This document shows positions 50,080-59,160 of a stretch of 64,000 nt of DNA, in pieces (positions within the stretch are counted from its first letter, which is position 1; each line of letters opens with the position of its first letter). The notes under the pieces are model-generated. The model made no database searches. It worked only from the letters and a program-made list of their open reading frames with translations, and was not told where the DNA came from. This stretch comes from Chryseobacterium sp. Leaf405 (GTDB taxonomy: Bacteria > Bacteroidota > Bacteroidia > Flavobacteriales > Weeksellaceae), in NCBI RefSeq assembly GCF_001425355.1, contig NZ_LMQN01000012.1, positions 289,510 to 353,509 of the forward strand. The letters are read 5' to 3'. The position numbers were made by a program, and so were the translations under genes.

Positions 50080-51801
50080 ATGAAATATATTGTTTTTTTA
50101 TCCGTCTTTTTGACATCAGCACTTTCAGCTCAGCTGAGCAGATTTTCTGATCATGATTTATACGAACTGGGGAAAGTTTGGGGTATGGTGAAATATTATC
50201 ACCCCGCAGTTTCTCAGGGGAAAGTAGATTGGGATGCTGTTTTGCTGCAATCATTTGCAAATCCATCTAAGTCTGATGTAGGGGAGATAACGAATCAATG
50301 GCTGAGTACGGCAGATCAGAGTAAATTTGATGAGATTGTAAAAAAAGATATGGGTTGTGACAGCATTACACTTCGCAATTTTGATATTTCTTGGATTAAA
50401 AAATTGAGAAAAGTTGCTCCTGAAAGTAAAACACGTTTGGTAAATTTAGCGGCTCAACCAAAAAATGTAGGCTCGTTTTATTCCAACCCTGTAGAAAACA
50501 GTATTCGTTTCAGCAGCAGCAATGAAAAAGTGTACGACAAATTTTCGGTGGAACTCAAAATGCTGGAGCTTTTCAGGATATGGAACGCTATTGAGTATTT
50601 TTATCCGTATAAATATCTTTTGGATAATCGGTGGGATGATGTTTTAAAAAAATACATTCCGATGTTCAGAAATATCAAAAATGAAAAGGATTACCGGTCT
50701 GTCGCAATGCAGCTTTCTGCGGAACTTCAGGACACTCATACCGAGTTTGAAAATAAATATCAGTATGATGTACTGGGAGAAATGACAGCACCTTTTATTT
50801 TTCAGATGGTGGATGATAAAGTACTCATAACAGGAATAAAAGATGAAGCCAAGATGAAAAAATCCGGCTTGGAAACTGGTGATCTGATTACTAAAATCGA
50901 CGGTAAAACGATTATCAAAATAATGGATAGCAAATCAAAGTATTTTCCCTATTCAAATGAGTCAGTAAAAATAAGTGAGACATACAATTATCTTTTTAGC
51001 GGAAATGAAAAAACGATGTCAGTTGAAGGCATAAAAAAGGATGGAAAAACTTTTAAAACCACAGTGGAACGTGTAAAACGTATATTCAACGATGAATGGG
51101 ACAGGGAAGGTATTCCGAATTATCATTTAAACTATAAAGGAAAGACTTACGAGTATTTGACATACAATGAGAAAGAAAACCGCCTAAATCCAAGTTTTCA
51201 AATTGAAGATAAGGTATATTTTGAGTTTTCATCATTAAAAGTTTCAGAAATTCCTTCACTCATGGAAACTTATAAAAATACAAGAGGATTGGTTTTCGAT
51301 CTTCGCGGTTATAATAATGACGGTTCATTAATAAAGATTTTTGACTATCTACTGAGTAAGCCGGAACATTTCGGTATTATGACGCATGCTGATTTCAGCC
51401 AGCCGGGTAAATTCTGTTTTGTGGATAATATTATTGATAAGAGTTATAAGTTTGCAGGCAAAATTAATTCCGATCCATACAAAGGGCAAGTCGTTGTTTT
51501 AATTAATGAATATACGCTGAGTGCAGCAGAATTGTGGGCGATGATTTTTAAGAAAGTCCCTCATGTTATTTTTGTCGGAAGCCAGACCGCAGGTGCTGAT
51601 GGGAATAAAACCTCTATTAAACTGACAAATGGAAACAAACTTATTTTTTCTGGATTGGGAATTTATTATCCGGATGGTGGAGAAACACAACGAATCGGTA
51701 TAAAGCCTGATGTAATAGTACGCCCTACTGTTCAGAGCATCAGAAATAAAGAAGATGTTCTTCTTCTAAAAGCACTTGAGTTAATTGATCAGAAAAAGTA
51801 A
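50080..51801 (+). CDS. S41 family peptidase with PDZ domain
   Basis: 573 residues. A signal peptide (YIVFLSVFLTSALSA) is followed by a helical region (HDLYELGKVWGMVKYYHPAV), a PDZ domain (about 240-300: APFIFQMVDDKVLITGIKDEAKMKKSGLETGDLITKIDGKTI) and the S41 core (about 370-560). Catalytic Ser is in NEYTLSAAELWAMIFK and the Lys/Gly region is SQTAGADGNKTSIKLTNG. GIKPDVIVRPTV is the usual end. It is a tail-specific type protease of the periplasm. Confidence 0.93.
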   Translation: MKYIVFLSVFLTSALSAQLSRFSDHDLYELGKVWGMVKYYHPAVSQGKVDWDAVLLQSFANPSKSDVGEITNQWLSTADQSKFDEIVKKDMGCDSITLRNFDISWIKKLRKVAPESKTRLVNLAAQPKNVGSFYSNPVENSIRFSSSNEKVYDKFSVELKMLELFRIWNAIEYFYPYKYLLDNRWDDVLKKYIPMFRNIKNEKDYRSVAMQLSAELQDTHTEFENKYQYDVLGEMTAPFIFQMVDDKVLITGIKDEAKMKKSGLETGDLITKIDGKTIIKIMDSKSKYFPYSNESVKISETYNYLFSGNEKTMSVEGIKKDGKTFKTTVERVKRIFNDEWDREGIPNYHLNYKGKTYEYLTYNEKENRLNPSFQIEDKVYFEFSSLKVSEIPSLMETYKNTRGLVFDLRGYNNDGSLIKIFDYLLSKPEHFGIMTHADFSQPGKFCFVDNIIDKSYKFAGKINSDPYKGQVVVLINEYTLSAAELWAMIFKKVPHVIFVGSQTAGADGNKTSIKLTNGNKLIFSGLGIYYPDGGETQRIGIKPDVIVRPTVQSIRNKEDVLLLKALELIDQKK

Positions 51802-51830
51802 TTTTTTTATTTTTACTAAGTACTTGGTAA

Positions 51831-51887
51831 AAGGGATCTGATTTCTTTGTTTCATAACAAATATTTCAGATCCCTTATTTTATTTTA
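51831..51887 (+). terminator. Terminator between S41 peptidase and cstA genes
   Basis: AAGGGATCTG (51831-51840) pairs with CAGATCCCTT (51867-51876). The loop holds an inner TTTGTT/AACAAA stem. T-rich after. Confidence 0.82.
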
Positions 51888-51983
51888 ACTAATCAAAACA
51901 ATTTCTACAATTAATTTTGGTTTTACATTTTTGACTGAAAATTAACAATGAACTGCAAAGCAAATTGAGCATTCACTGTAAAA

Positions 51984-53825
51984 TTATCTTTCTACCAATT
52001 CTTTTACAGATTCACCATAAAAATCAATTTCAGATTTATTGATTTTCAATAACTGATACCATTTTCGGAAAGCTCCGATGAAAACAATCAGCATAAGAAC
52101 CATTGCTACAACGGCTAATGTTGCCAATAAATACTGTTCTTTGGGAATATAAATGGCAGTTACCTGAATGTAGCCTGCCCAAAATGTAATTACCGCCATA
52201 AAGACTCCCGGAATTGCTGAGCATAATGCATATTTTCCTCGGTTTAATCTAATTAACATTGTTGTGCAGACAATTAATCCACAGGCGGCGAGAAGCTGAT
52301 TACTGATCCCAAATAAAGGCCAGATACTGCTCACATTTCCTGTGAAAACTAAATATCCCCACGCAAAAGTGAAAATAAGACTGCTGATGATAATTCCCGG
52401 CATCCAGTTTTTATCATTGAATTTCGGAATTACAGAACCTAACATTTCCTGTAAGAAAAAACGCCCAACTCTCGTTCCTGCATCAATGGCAGTCAATATA
52501 AATACCGCTTCAAACATGATAGCAAAGTTGTACCAATATGCCATCAGCTGATCCATATAAGGAATTTTGTTGAAAATATGAGCCATCCCCACAGCAAGAG
52601 AAACTGCTCCTCCGGTTCGTCCGTGAAGATCAATCCCGATTTTTTGTGAAAAATAATCAATATCTACCCCATGTAAAGCTGGATGTGCAGCAATAAAAGC
52701 ATCGTAAGAATCTTTCGGCGTGTTGATGGCAAAATAATCTCCCGGCATTAATGTACACGCAGCGATTAAGGCCATCAATGCAACAAAACCTTCTACCAGC
52801 ATCGCTCCATAACCAACAAAAAGAATTTCTTTTTCTCTGTTCAGCATTTTCGGAGTCGTTCCGGTTGCAATCACCGCATGAAATCCTGAAATCGCACCAC
52901 AGGCAATGACGATAAATATAAATGGCAAAACGGGACCGCCGATTACAGGGCCGCCGCCATTTACAAACTGTGTAAGAGCCGGCATTTGTACTGTCGGATG
53001 AATGGCAATCACACCAATCGCTAACATAATAATGGTTCCGATTTTTAAATAGGTTGAAAGATAGTCTCTCGGAACCAGCAGTAACCAAACCGGCAATACG
53101 GAAGCTAAAAATCCGTAGAGAGGAATGGCGATAGAAATCGTTGTGATGTCCCATGAGAAAAGATTATTCATTGTTTCATTCTGCATCAGATTATGTCCCC
53201 CAATGATTCCTGCAATCAGAAGAACTCCACCTAAAATACTCGCAAAAGTCACTGAGTTTTTTCTGTAACGCATGATCAGTCCCATAATAATCGCAATCGG
53301 CATCGTGATCACAACGGTAAATAATGACCATGAAGCTTCATGCATTGCATTGATACAGGCTAAAGATAATCCGGCAAGCGTAAGAATCAAGATGAATAAA
53401 ATAGCAAAACCGGCAACAGTTCCCGTTGTTTTACCGATTTCTTTGGAGGCAATTGTTGCTAAACTTTGCCCTTTGTGACGTACAGATGCAAATAAAACAA
53501 CCATATCATGAACGCCACCACCCAAAACACAGCCAATTAAAATCCATAAAGCTCCCGGAAGATACCCGAATTGTGCTGCCAAAACTGGTCCCACCAATGG
53601 TCCGGCTGCTGCAATTGCCGCAAAATGATGTCCGAAAAGAACATTTTTATTAGTCGCTACATAATCTTTACCATCAGCAAATTCTAAAGCCGGAGTGGTA
53701 TTGTTATCATTCAATTTTAATACTTTATTGGCCATGAAAATTCCGTAGAAACGGTAGGCTATGGCAAAAATAAGCACTGAAACGAAAACGAGTGTGAGTG
53801 CATTAATGTTATTTAAGAAATCCAT
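51984..53825 (-). CDS. cstA: Carbon starvation protein A (peptide/pyruvate transporter family)
   Basis: 613 residues, about 16 membrane helices. The N-terminal CstA domain is complete (FGHHFAAIAAAGPLVGPVLAAQFGYLPGALWILIGCVLGGGVHDMVVLFASVRHKGQSLATIA). Signature IACGAISGFHAVIATGTTPKML and FEAVFILTAIDAGTRVGRFFLQEMLG are strong. A C-terminal CstA_C-like domain follows. It imports peptides or pyruvate during carbon shortage. Monocistronic. Confidence 0.95.
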   Translation of the reverse strand: MDFLNNINALTLVFVSVLIFAIAYRFYGIFMANKVLKLNDNNTTPALEFADGKDYVATNKNVLFGHHFAAIAAAGPLVGPVLAAQFGYLPGALWILIGCVLGGGVHDMVVLFASVRHKGQSLATIASKEIGKTTGTVAGFAILFILILTLAGLSLACINAMHEASWSLFTVVITMPIAIIMGLIMRYRKNSVTFASILGGVLLIAGIIGGHNLMQNETMNNLFSWDITTISIAIPLYGFLASVLPVWLLLVPRDYLSTYLKIGTIIMLAIGVIAIHPTVQMPALTQFVNGGGPVIGGPVLPFIFIVIACGAISGFHAVIATGTTPKMLNREKEILFVGYGAMLVEGFVALMALIAACTLMPGDYFAINTPKDSYDAFIAAHPALHGVDIDYFSQKIGIDLHGRTGGAVSLAVGMAHIFNKIPYMDQLMAYWYNFAIMFEAVFILTAIDAGTRVGRFFLQEMLGSVIPKFNDKNWMPGIIISSLIFTFAWGYLVFTGNVSSIWPLFGISNQLLAACGLIVCTTMLIRLNRGKYALCSAIPGVFMAVITFWAGYIQVTAIYIPKEQYLLATLAVVAMVLMLIVFIGAFRKWYQLLKINKSEIDFYGESVKELVER

Positions 53826-54007
53826 ATCAGTAAGGTTTTTTATAATAAAATAATTAAATTTTTTGTTTGTTTTAATTTGAATAATTTAAACAAAAGCCAA
53901 GATAATTAATTTTGATATAAAAATATTGATATGTATACTAATTTAGCAAATTTATAATTTTATAGTAGTAAATGATTGATAATTAAATAATTGATTATTG
54001 ACGTGTA

Positions 54008-55030
54008 CTATTTTGTATGAGAAACAATAAAATTCACCATTTCATCATTAAGCTGATTCATATATGCTTTATCAGTGGTTCCAAAACCATGCACTCCATC
54101 TTTTACAACAATTAAATGATTTTCGATGTTCTGTTTTTTTAGTTTTTTGACCAATTTTTTCGACTGTTTTATTGGTGCCACTTTATCTTTATCTCCGTGA
54201 AGAATAAAGGTGGGAACAGCATTTTCGGCATCATTGACAGGAGAAACCGTTTCGAGATAATCGATCGCTTTTCTTTTTTCGGTCTGAATATCATATCCTG
54301 AAATTCCAAGAACTAATTTTTGCCTGATTTCCACAATCGGCTTAAAAAACAATCCAACAATCGCCACAGGAATTTTGCCTAATCTCGTATGTAAAAGTTT
54401 GTTTAAATCTGTTGGTCCGAAATTACTTACCACATAATTCACCTTTCCGGAATAGGCAGAAAGCTCCGGGCTTCCAATATATTTGGTATCGTTTGTATAG
54501 GCTGATAGCATTGATAAATGTGCACCTGAAGAAGCTCCGAAAAATCCGATATTGTTAGTGTCGAAATTGTATTTCTCAGCATTTTTTCTCACCCATCTTA
54601 CCGCATCTTTCGTATCCTCAATGGGTAATGGGAAATGTACCGTTTCGCTTACCAAAGTATTATCAATACTAACGACCGCATAATTTTTTTCAACCAATTT
54701 CAAAATAAAACTTTCAATATAACTGTCGGATCTCACAGTTTTATCGCCTTTAGCCCAAGCGCCGCCGTGAACATAAACCACAACCGGAAGTTTTTTTGAA
54801 GTTGAATTTTTCGGTTCATAAATATCTAATTTGAGAGGATTTCCTGAACTGTCATTTTTATAAGTAATATTTTCTAAAAACCTAGTCTTTTCGGGAAGCA
54901 CTGTGTTTGGTGGAAGTTTAGTTTCATTAATTGGTGGTTGAGAATAACTTAAACTGAATAAGCTTAAACATAAAATAAAAAACAGGTTTGTAGAAAACCT
55001 GTAGATTATATTGCAATTCGTTAATTTCAT
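54008..55030 (-). CDS. Secreted alpha/beta hydrolase
   Basis: 340 residues with a signal peptide (LFFILCLSLFSLSYS). Motifs: VVVYVHGGAWAKGDKTV (HGG oxyanion), IGFFGASSGAHLSMLSAY (G-x-S-x-G nucleophile), FILHGDKDKVAPIKQSKKL (Asp) and VHGFGTTDKAYM (His). It fits the BD-FAE/carboxylesterase type. Substrate unknown. It is 21 bases downstream of the DUF3037 gene, perhaps in one operon. Confidence 0.88.
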   Translation of the reverse strand: MKLTNCNIIYRFSTNLFFILCLSLFSLSYSQPPINETKLPPNTVLPEKTRFLENITYKNDSSGNPLKLDIYEPKNSTSKKLPVVVYVHGGAWAKGDKTVRSDSYIESFILKLVEKNYAVVSIDNTLVSETVHFPLPIEDTKDAVRWVRKNAEKYNFDTNNIGFFGASSGAHLSMLSAYTNDTKYIGSPELSAYSGKVNYVVSNFGPTDLNKLLHTRLGKIPVAIVGLFFKPIVEIRQKLVLGISGYDIQTEKRKAIDYLETVSPVNDAENAVPTFILHGDKDKVAPIKQSKKLVKKLKKQNIENHLIVVKDGVHGFGTTDKAYMNQLNDEMVNFIVSHTK

Positions 55031-55051
55031 AGAATATTTTTTTGAAGAATC

Positions 55052-55435
55052 TTATTTTACTAACTCCTCAAAAAGTCTACCAAAAGTTTTTTCAAAATCA
55101 ATGGATTTTCCGGGATGAGGTCTGGAAGTCTGCACAACAGCACTTCGAACTGCTGTCAGCCAACGGAAACGTTCAGGAATTTCGAGCTGAGCAATGGGTC
55201 CGCCGTCTTTAGTTCCTTCTGCAATTTTTTTGAAACTTTCCAGATTCTGAATAATATCATCATAATCCAATTTGCTGTGCATCAGTTTAAATTTATCTGG
55301 ACACAAATAAAATTCAACTTTGATAAATTTTTCTCTTTTAGAAAACATCACCAATCCAATGTTGAAAAATTCTTCTCTCTCAACCTTCGGAACCAAGCGT
55401 ATGACGGCGTATTCGTAAATTTTATCCTCTTGCAT
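55052..55435 (-). CDS. DUF3037 domain-containing protein
   Basis: 127 residues from MQEDKIYEYAVIRLVP (an ATG four codons earlier at 55447 is possible). The family signature is EYAVIRLVPKVEREEFFNIGLVMFSKREKFI at the start and TAVRSAVVQTSRPHPG near the end. The gene overlaps the HipA-like kinase gene by 14 bases. These two families are regular neighbours, so they probably work together; whether this is a toxin-antitoxin pair is not established. Confidence 0.9.
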   Translation of the reverse strand: MQEDKIYEYAVIRLVPKVEREEFFNIGLVMFSKREKFIKVEFYLCPDKFKLMHSKLDYDDIIQNLESFKKIAEGTKDGGPIAQLEIPERFRWLTAVRSAVVQTSRPHPGKSIDFEKTFGRLFEELVK

Positions 55436-56195
55436 TTTTGGCTTCATTTAAAAAGATTTCAGAATGTTCTAATCGGGTTTTCAAAAAATTGAAATATATC
55501 TCACGGATTTCTTCAGGTGTTTCATCGGCATCGTTCCAATGCAGCCAATCTTCAGGGATCAGATTAACGATTTCCCTGAAAACAGTTTCGTTTAAAAGTT
55601 CTTTAGCGAATGTATCAGCCTCATCCAATTTTGTTGCTTTTGGAAGTAAAACATGGTCTTTTACATATTTAAACGGAGTTTTTGCTGCTGTTTCAAAATT
55701 CTGCCATGAATGATGGAAATAAAAGGAAGCACCGTTGTCGATTACCCACAATTCTTTGTGCCACATCAACATATTGGTATTCCTGAAAGTACGGTCAATA
55801 TTGGTAATAAAGGCATCCAGCCAAACTATTTTTGAAGCTAAAAGAGGATCAACCTGAATGCTCGGATCGTAAGTAATGGCCTCGGAAAGATAATGCAATC
55901 CCAAATTCAGCCCTTCAGAATTTTTCAATAAATCCTGAATTTCCTCATCTGCTTCTGTTCTTCCGAAATCTACATCAAGGTTGATAAATACCAGTTCAGG
56001 AATTTTTAATCCCAATAATTCTGCGATTTTTCCACCTAATAATTCAGAAATCAACATTTTAACTCCATGACCTGCGCCACGAAATTTCAAAACATATTTA
56101 AAATCATCATCAGCCTCTGCCAAAGCGGGAAGCGAACCTCCTTCACGAAGCGGCAGAATGTAACGCATGACGGTTACTGTTCTTAAATCCAACAT
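55422..56195 (-). CDS. HipA-like kinase domain protein
   Basis: 257 residues. YVLKFRGAGHGVKMLISELLGGKIAELLGLKIPEL is the ATP-binding lobe. LDAFITNIDRTFRNTNMLMWHKELWVIDNGASFYFHHSW supplies catalytic D...N and the DN(G) metal site, as in HipA and phosphatidylinositol-kinase-like folds. It lacks the HipA N-subdomain of the classic toxin, so it is a short HipA-like form. It is coupled to DUF3037. What it phosphorylates is unknown. Confidence 0.85.
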   Translation of the reverse strand: MLDLRTVTVMRYILPLREGGSLPALAEADDDFKYVLKFRGAGHGVKMLISELLGGKIAELLGLKIPELVFINLDVDFGRTEADEEIQDLLKNSEGLNLGLHYLSEAITYDPSIQVDPLLASKIVWLDAFITNIDRTFRNTNMLMWHKELWVIDNGASFYFHHSWQNFETAAKTPFKYVKDHVLLPKATKLDEADTFAKELLNETVFREIVNLIPEDWLHWNDADETPEEIREIYFNFLKTRLEHSEIFLNEAKNARG

Positions 56196-56283
56196 GAAGC
56201 AAAAATAAGGTTTTTACTTTGTGTTTATTTCTATTTATACTATTTTTAAGTGAAAATTAGATTAATCATTAAAAATATACAGT

Positions 56284-56352
56284 CTGTCATTCTGAATGGA
56301 GTAAGCATAATGAAGAATCTATTATGAGATTTCTCCTTCATTGAAATGGCAA
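56284..56352. repeat. Interspersed repeat, 'GTCATTCTGAATGGAG...AGAATCT' type
   Basis: GTCATTCTGAATGGAGTAAG ... GAAGAATCTATTATGAGATT ... CATTGAAATGGCA. I recognise it as a mutated copy of a common intergenic repeat whose ends (GTCATTC, AAATGaC) are partly complementary. No ORF. Confidence 0.55.
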
Positions 56353-56381
56353 AACTTATGTTTTCAAGTAAAAAATAAAAT

Positions 56382-57221
56382 ATGCAGATAACAAAACAAC
56401 AAAATATTATCATCTCAAACCCAGAAACCAGAGATTTTCTTGCAGACGCTTATTATCCGGAAACGAATGAAAAATTACCGTTAGTTATTTTCGTGCATGG
56501 CTACAAAGGTTACAAAGATTGGGGAGCCTGGAATTTAATGGCAGAAAAGTTTGCAGAAGCCGGTTTTTTCTTCGTTAAATTTAATTTTTCACACAACGGA
56601 ACGACGGTTGAAGATCCTCATAATTTTGCTGATTTGGAAGCTTTTGGTAATAATAATTATTCTAAAGAACTTTCGGATCTTAGTACTGTAATTGATTATT
56701 TTGTGACTGATGAAAAAGTTGACGATCAAAAAATAATTCTGATGGGTCACAGCAGAGGAGGAGGGATTTCTATTATTAAGACTTATGAGGATGAAAGAAT
56801 TAACGGTTTAATTACATTGGCAAGTGTTGATACTTTAGAACGTTTTCCTAAAAATGATGCTTTTGAAAAATGGAAAGAAGCAGGAGTTTATTATGTTGTG
56901 AATGGAAGAACGAAGCAGGAAATGCCACATTATTATCAGTTTTACGAAGATTTCGAAAAAGATCCTCATCGTTTTGATGTTGAACGATCTATGGAAATGG
57001 CAAAAGCACATGTTTTAATTATTCACGGGACAAATGATGAAAGTGTATCCTTGAAAAATGCGGAACATCTTCATATTTTAAACCCAAATTCAGAATTATT
57101 TTTAATTGAAAATGCCAATCATACTTTTGGATCAAAAGAACCTTGGGAAAGCAATGAATTGCCAAAAGATCTGAATGAAGTAGTCGAAAAATCTATTGAA
57201 TTTATTAAGGAAAAAATGTAA
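56382..57221 (+). CDS. Cytoplasmic alpha/beta hydrolase
   Basis: 279 residues, no signal peptide. VIFVHGYKGYKDWGAWNLMAEKFAEAGFFFVKFNFSHNG, nucleophile in ILMGHSRGGGISII (G-H-S-R-G), Asp in LIIHGTNDESVSLKNAEHL and His in NANHTFGSKEPW. It resembles dienelactone hydrolase-like/serine aminopeptidase S33 proteins. Substrate unknown. Confidence 0.9.
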   Translation: MQITKQQNIIISNPETRDFLADAYYPETNEKLPLVIFVHGYKGYKDWGAWNLMAEKFAEAGFFFVKFNFSHNGTTVEDPHNFADLEAFGNNNYSKELSDLSTVIDYFVTDEKVDDQKIILMGHSRGGGISIIKTYEDERINGLITLASVDTLERFPKNDAFEKWKEAGVYYVVNGRTKQEMPHYYQFYEDFEKDPHRFDVERSMEMAKAHVLIIHGTNDESVSLKNAEHLHILNPNSELFLIENANHTFGSKEPWESNELPKDLNEVVEKSIEFIKEKM

Positions 57222-57321
57222 AATATTATACAATGTATTGAATTTCAATAATATTTTTCAAAATGGTATAATTTTTCATATATTAGTGATAAATATTGAT
57301 TCACTAAAAATTAAAATTATT

Positions 57322-57528
57322 ATGAAAAATTCAAACTTGAAAAACGGTCAGAAATTAGGCAGAGAAGCTCAAAAAAACATTGTTGGCGGAGACAAGGTTT
57401 TACCATGTGTAACTGGATGTGTGAATTTTTATCTGAGTGATGGACAAGGAAGATGTGTTGTTCCTCCTTGTAATACAAATTACGGCACTGAAGTTCAGGT
57501 AAACGGACGTTGGCAGTGTTGCTTTTAA
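57322..57528 (+). CDS. GG-leader cysteine-rich peptide (bacteriocin-like)
   Basis: 68 residues from MKNSNLKNGQKLGREAQKN then IVGG: a double-glycine leader of 23 residues as used by ABC peptidase-exporters. The core has six Cys (PCVTGC, GRC, PPC, QCC) in DKVLPCVTGC...CNTNYG...GRWQCCF, suited to three disulfides. The frame is open upstream but without the leader pattern, so I start here. No transporter, modification or immunity gene lies beside it. Chryseobacterium genomes contain many such 'bacteriocin-like' peptides, as I recall. Activity is not known. Confidence 0.75.
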   Translation: MKNSNLKNGQKLGREAQKNIVGGDKVLPCVTGCVNFYLSDGQGRCVVPPCNTNYGTEVQVNGRWQCCF

Positions 57529-57539
57529 GAATGAAAATA

Positions 57540-57571
57540 AAAAAGGAGTGAAAATTTTTCACTCCTTTTTT
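57540..57571 (+). terminator. Bidirectional terminator between peptide and lipoprotein genes
   Basis: AAAAGGAGTGA and TCACTCCTTTT form a perfect stem with A and T runs, 12 bases past the peptide's stop and overlapping the convergent gene's stop. Confidence 0.88.
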
Positions 57572-58169
57572 AATAAGTTTTTACAGCGTTCTTTTTCACT
57601 GATTTTAAGAGAGCCCTGAAATTTTTCATGGTCATCATTTCTGTTGACGGATTAAAGATAGTTGCCTTGTCACCTTTTTCTACCGAAACTTCTGAATAGG
57701 CTTTAAAAGAATATATCTTTTTCATTGTTGAAATATCGTAAACATCCATTATCGCAAAAGTCTCATTTTTTTTGTATTCATATTGAACTCCAAGCGAATT
57801 ATCTAAGGCATTTCGAACTTTAAAGGTGTATATATTGACCAGGAAATTAAAATCTGAACTGTTTTTTAATGTTTCAAGATCTTCAACTTGAGGTTCAAAG
57901 GGAATATTATTTTGGATGAGATTTTCCGACTTGGCAGTTTTTAAATCGGAAGCTTTACCGTTACTCAAATCCTGAAATAACTGTAAAGTCTGTTTACTCA
58001 TCATTTCTCTGTGATGCGAATCTACATCTGTGTTTATGTTATTAATCAGCCACTTTTTGTCTTTTGAAAATACCAGTGATTTGCTATAGATTCCGTAATC
58101 TTTTCTTACAGGATAATAACACGATTGTAGAATAAATACAATGATAAATAAGTAAATATATTTTTTCAT
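57570..58169 (-). CDS. Hypothetical lipoprotein
   Basis: 199 residues with lipoprotein signal IYLFIIVFILQSCYY (lipid Cys at residue 17). The mature part includes VRKDYGIYSKSLVFSKDKKWLINNINTDV, FLVNIYTFKVRNALDN, FAIMDVYDISTMKKIYSFKAYSEV and a conserved-looking KNFRALLKSVKKNAVK end. No domain recognised. It lies 13 bases downstream of the flavin reductase gene. Confidence 0.75.
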   Translation of the reverse strand: MKKYIYLFIIVFILQSCYYPVRKDYGIYSKSLVFSKDKKWLINNINTDVDSHHREMMSKQTLQLFQDLSNGKASDLKTAKSENLIQNNIPFEPQVEDLETLKNSSDFNFLVNIYTFKVRNALDNSLGVQYEYKKNETFAIMDVYDISTMKKIYSFKAYSEVSVEKGDKATIFNPSTEMMTMKNFRALLKSVKKNAVKTY

Positions 58170-58182
58170 AAATAAGTTTAAA

Positions 58183-59004
58183 CTATTTAATTAAAATTTT
58201 CCAGGCTTCATCAATCTTACTTTCTATCAATAATTTCTGTGCTTCCCGGTGAATATTTTCATTTGAATGACAATTTTCAGAAGGTAAAACTTCTACGTTT
58301 GCCAACATTCCCAGATCGTTTCCTGTAAAGACTTTGCTGTATTTTATTTCATTGGGAAGAAGATCGAAACCGATCCCTTTTGTGACCAAAGGTTTTGGAA
58401 CTTCAAACAAATTATTTTCATTATTCCTGGAATACCAGTTTCCGCCTAAACGAGCCACCATATCCAGTTTTGCCTGATCTAAATTTCCCTCTTCATTCAA
58501 ATATTCTTCTCTGATGTGGATTTTCTGAACTTCACAGATTACTAAATTTCCTGCGCCGCCTTGATCTCCCAAATGTTTAACTTCTAAAACTTTACATTCG
58601 AAATTAACAGGACATTCTGCGATCAGCTTTGGTTGAACTATATCAGCAACTTTCATCGTCAGTCCTGATTTGATGAATTCGTTTACGCCGTCTCCGTACT
58701 CTGTTGAAGCTAAAGAAATTTGCTGTACAATCGGGAAATTTACCGTTCCAATGACCACTTCAGAAGTTTCCAAAACGTTTTCCAATGTATGTTTTGTCGT
58801 ATTATCACGAACTCTCCTCGAAGGCGAAAAAATTAAAATCGGAGGAACTGTACTGAACATATTGAAAAAGCTGAACGGCGATAAATTGCTGTTTCCTTCT
58901 TTGTCGACCGTAGAAGCCAGGGCGATAGGTCTCGGTGAAACGGCAGTCTGCATGATGGTTTGCAGTTGTACAGCGGTGAGTTCGGATGGGATTACTGTTT
59001 TCAT
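58183..59004 (-). CDS. Flavin reductase-like FMN-binding split-barrel protein
   Basis: 273 residues from MKTVIPSELTAVQLQTIMQ (ATG at 59004). The FMN-binding split barrel has VSPRPIALASTVDKEGNSNLSPFSFFNMFSTVPPILIFSPSRR, NVLETSEVVIGTVNFPIVQQ and ARLGGNWYSR. The gene follows fahA, as in other flavobacteria. A role in aromatic or tyrosine catabolism is likely but not shown. The unused upstream frame is open only by chance. Confidence 0.88.
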   Translation of the reverse strand: MKTVIPSELTAVQLQTIMQTAVSPRPIALASTVDKEGNSNLSPFSFFNMFSTVPPILIFSPSRRVRDNTTKHTLENVLETSEVVIGTVNFPIVQQISLASTEYGDGVNEFIKSGLTMKVADIVQPKLIAECPVNFECKVLEVKHLGDQGGAGNLVICEVQKIHIREEYLNEEGNLDQAKLDMVARLGGNWYSRNNENNLFEVPKPLVTKGIGFDLLPNEIKYSKVFTGNDLGMLANVEVLPSENCHSNENIHREAQKLLIESKIDEAWKILIK

Positions 59005-59044
59005 GTTGTTGGTTTGGTAATATAAGTGTATGTGTCTTAAAAAA

Positions 59045-59144
59045 AGATGCTTCAACTCCACTCAGTATGACATTTCTAATACTAACTGCTTTAATTTTTG
59101 CAATATATTTTTAGCGATGTCATACTGAGCCTGTCGAAGCATCT
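59045..59144. repeat. ~100-bp inverted-repeat element, second copy
   Basis: The right arm (59117-59144) ends CTGTCGAAGCATCT as in the 33112 copy. The left arm (59045-59073) pairs with it except for a mutated block (AACTCCA). The middle is similar to the other copy. It separates flavin reductase and fahA. Confidence 0.85.
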
Positions 59145-59160
59145 CAATATTATTAAAATT

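Noticed and set aside
52657..53154. 165-codon frame within cstA
   Set aside because: Same-strand shifted frame of a strongly conserved gene; composition is typical of an out-of-frame membrane gene.
57196..57321. N-terminal extension of the GG-leader peptide
   Set aside because: It overlaps the end of the hydrolase gene and would place 42 unrelated residues before a complete leader.
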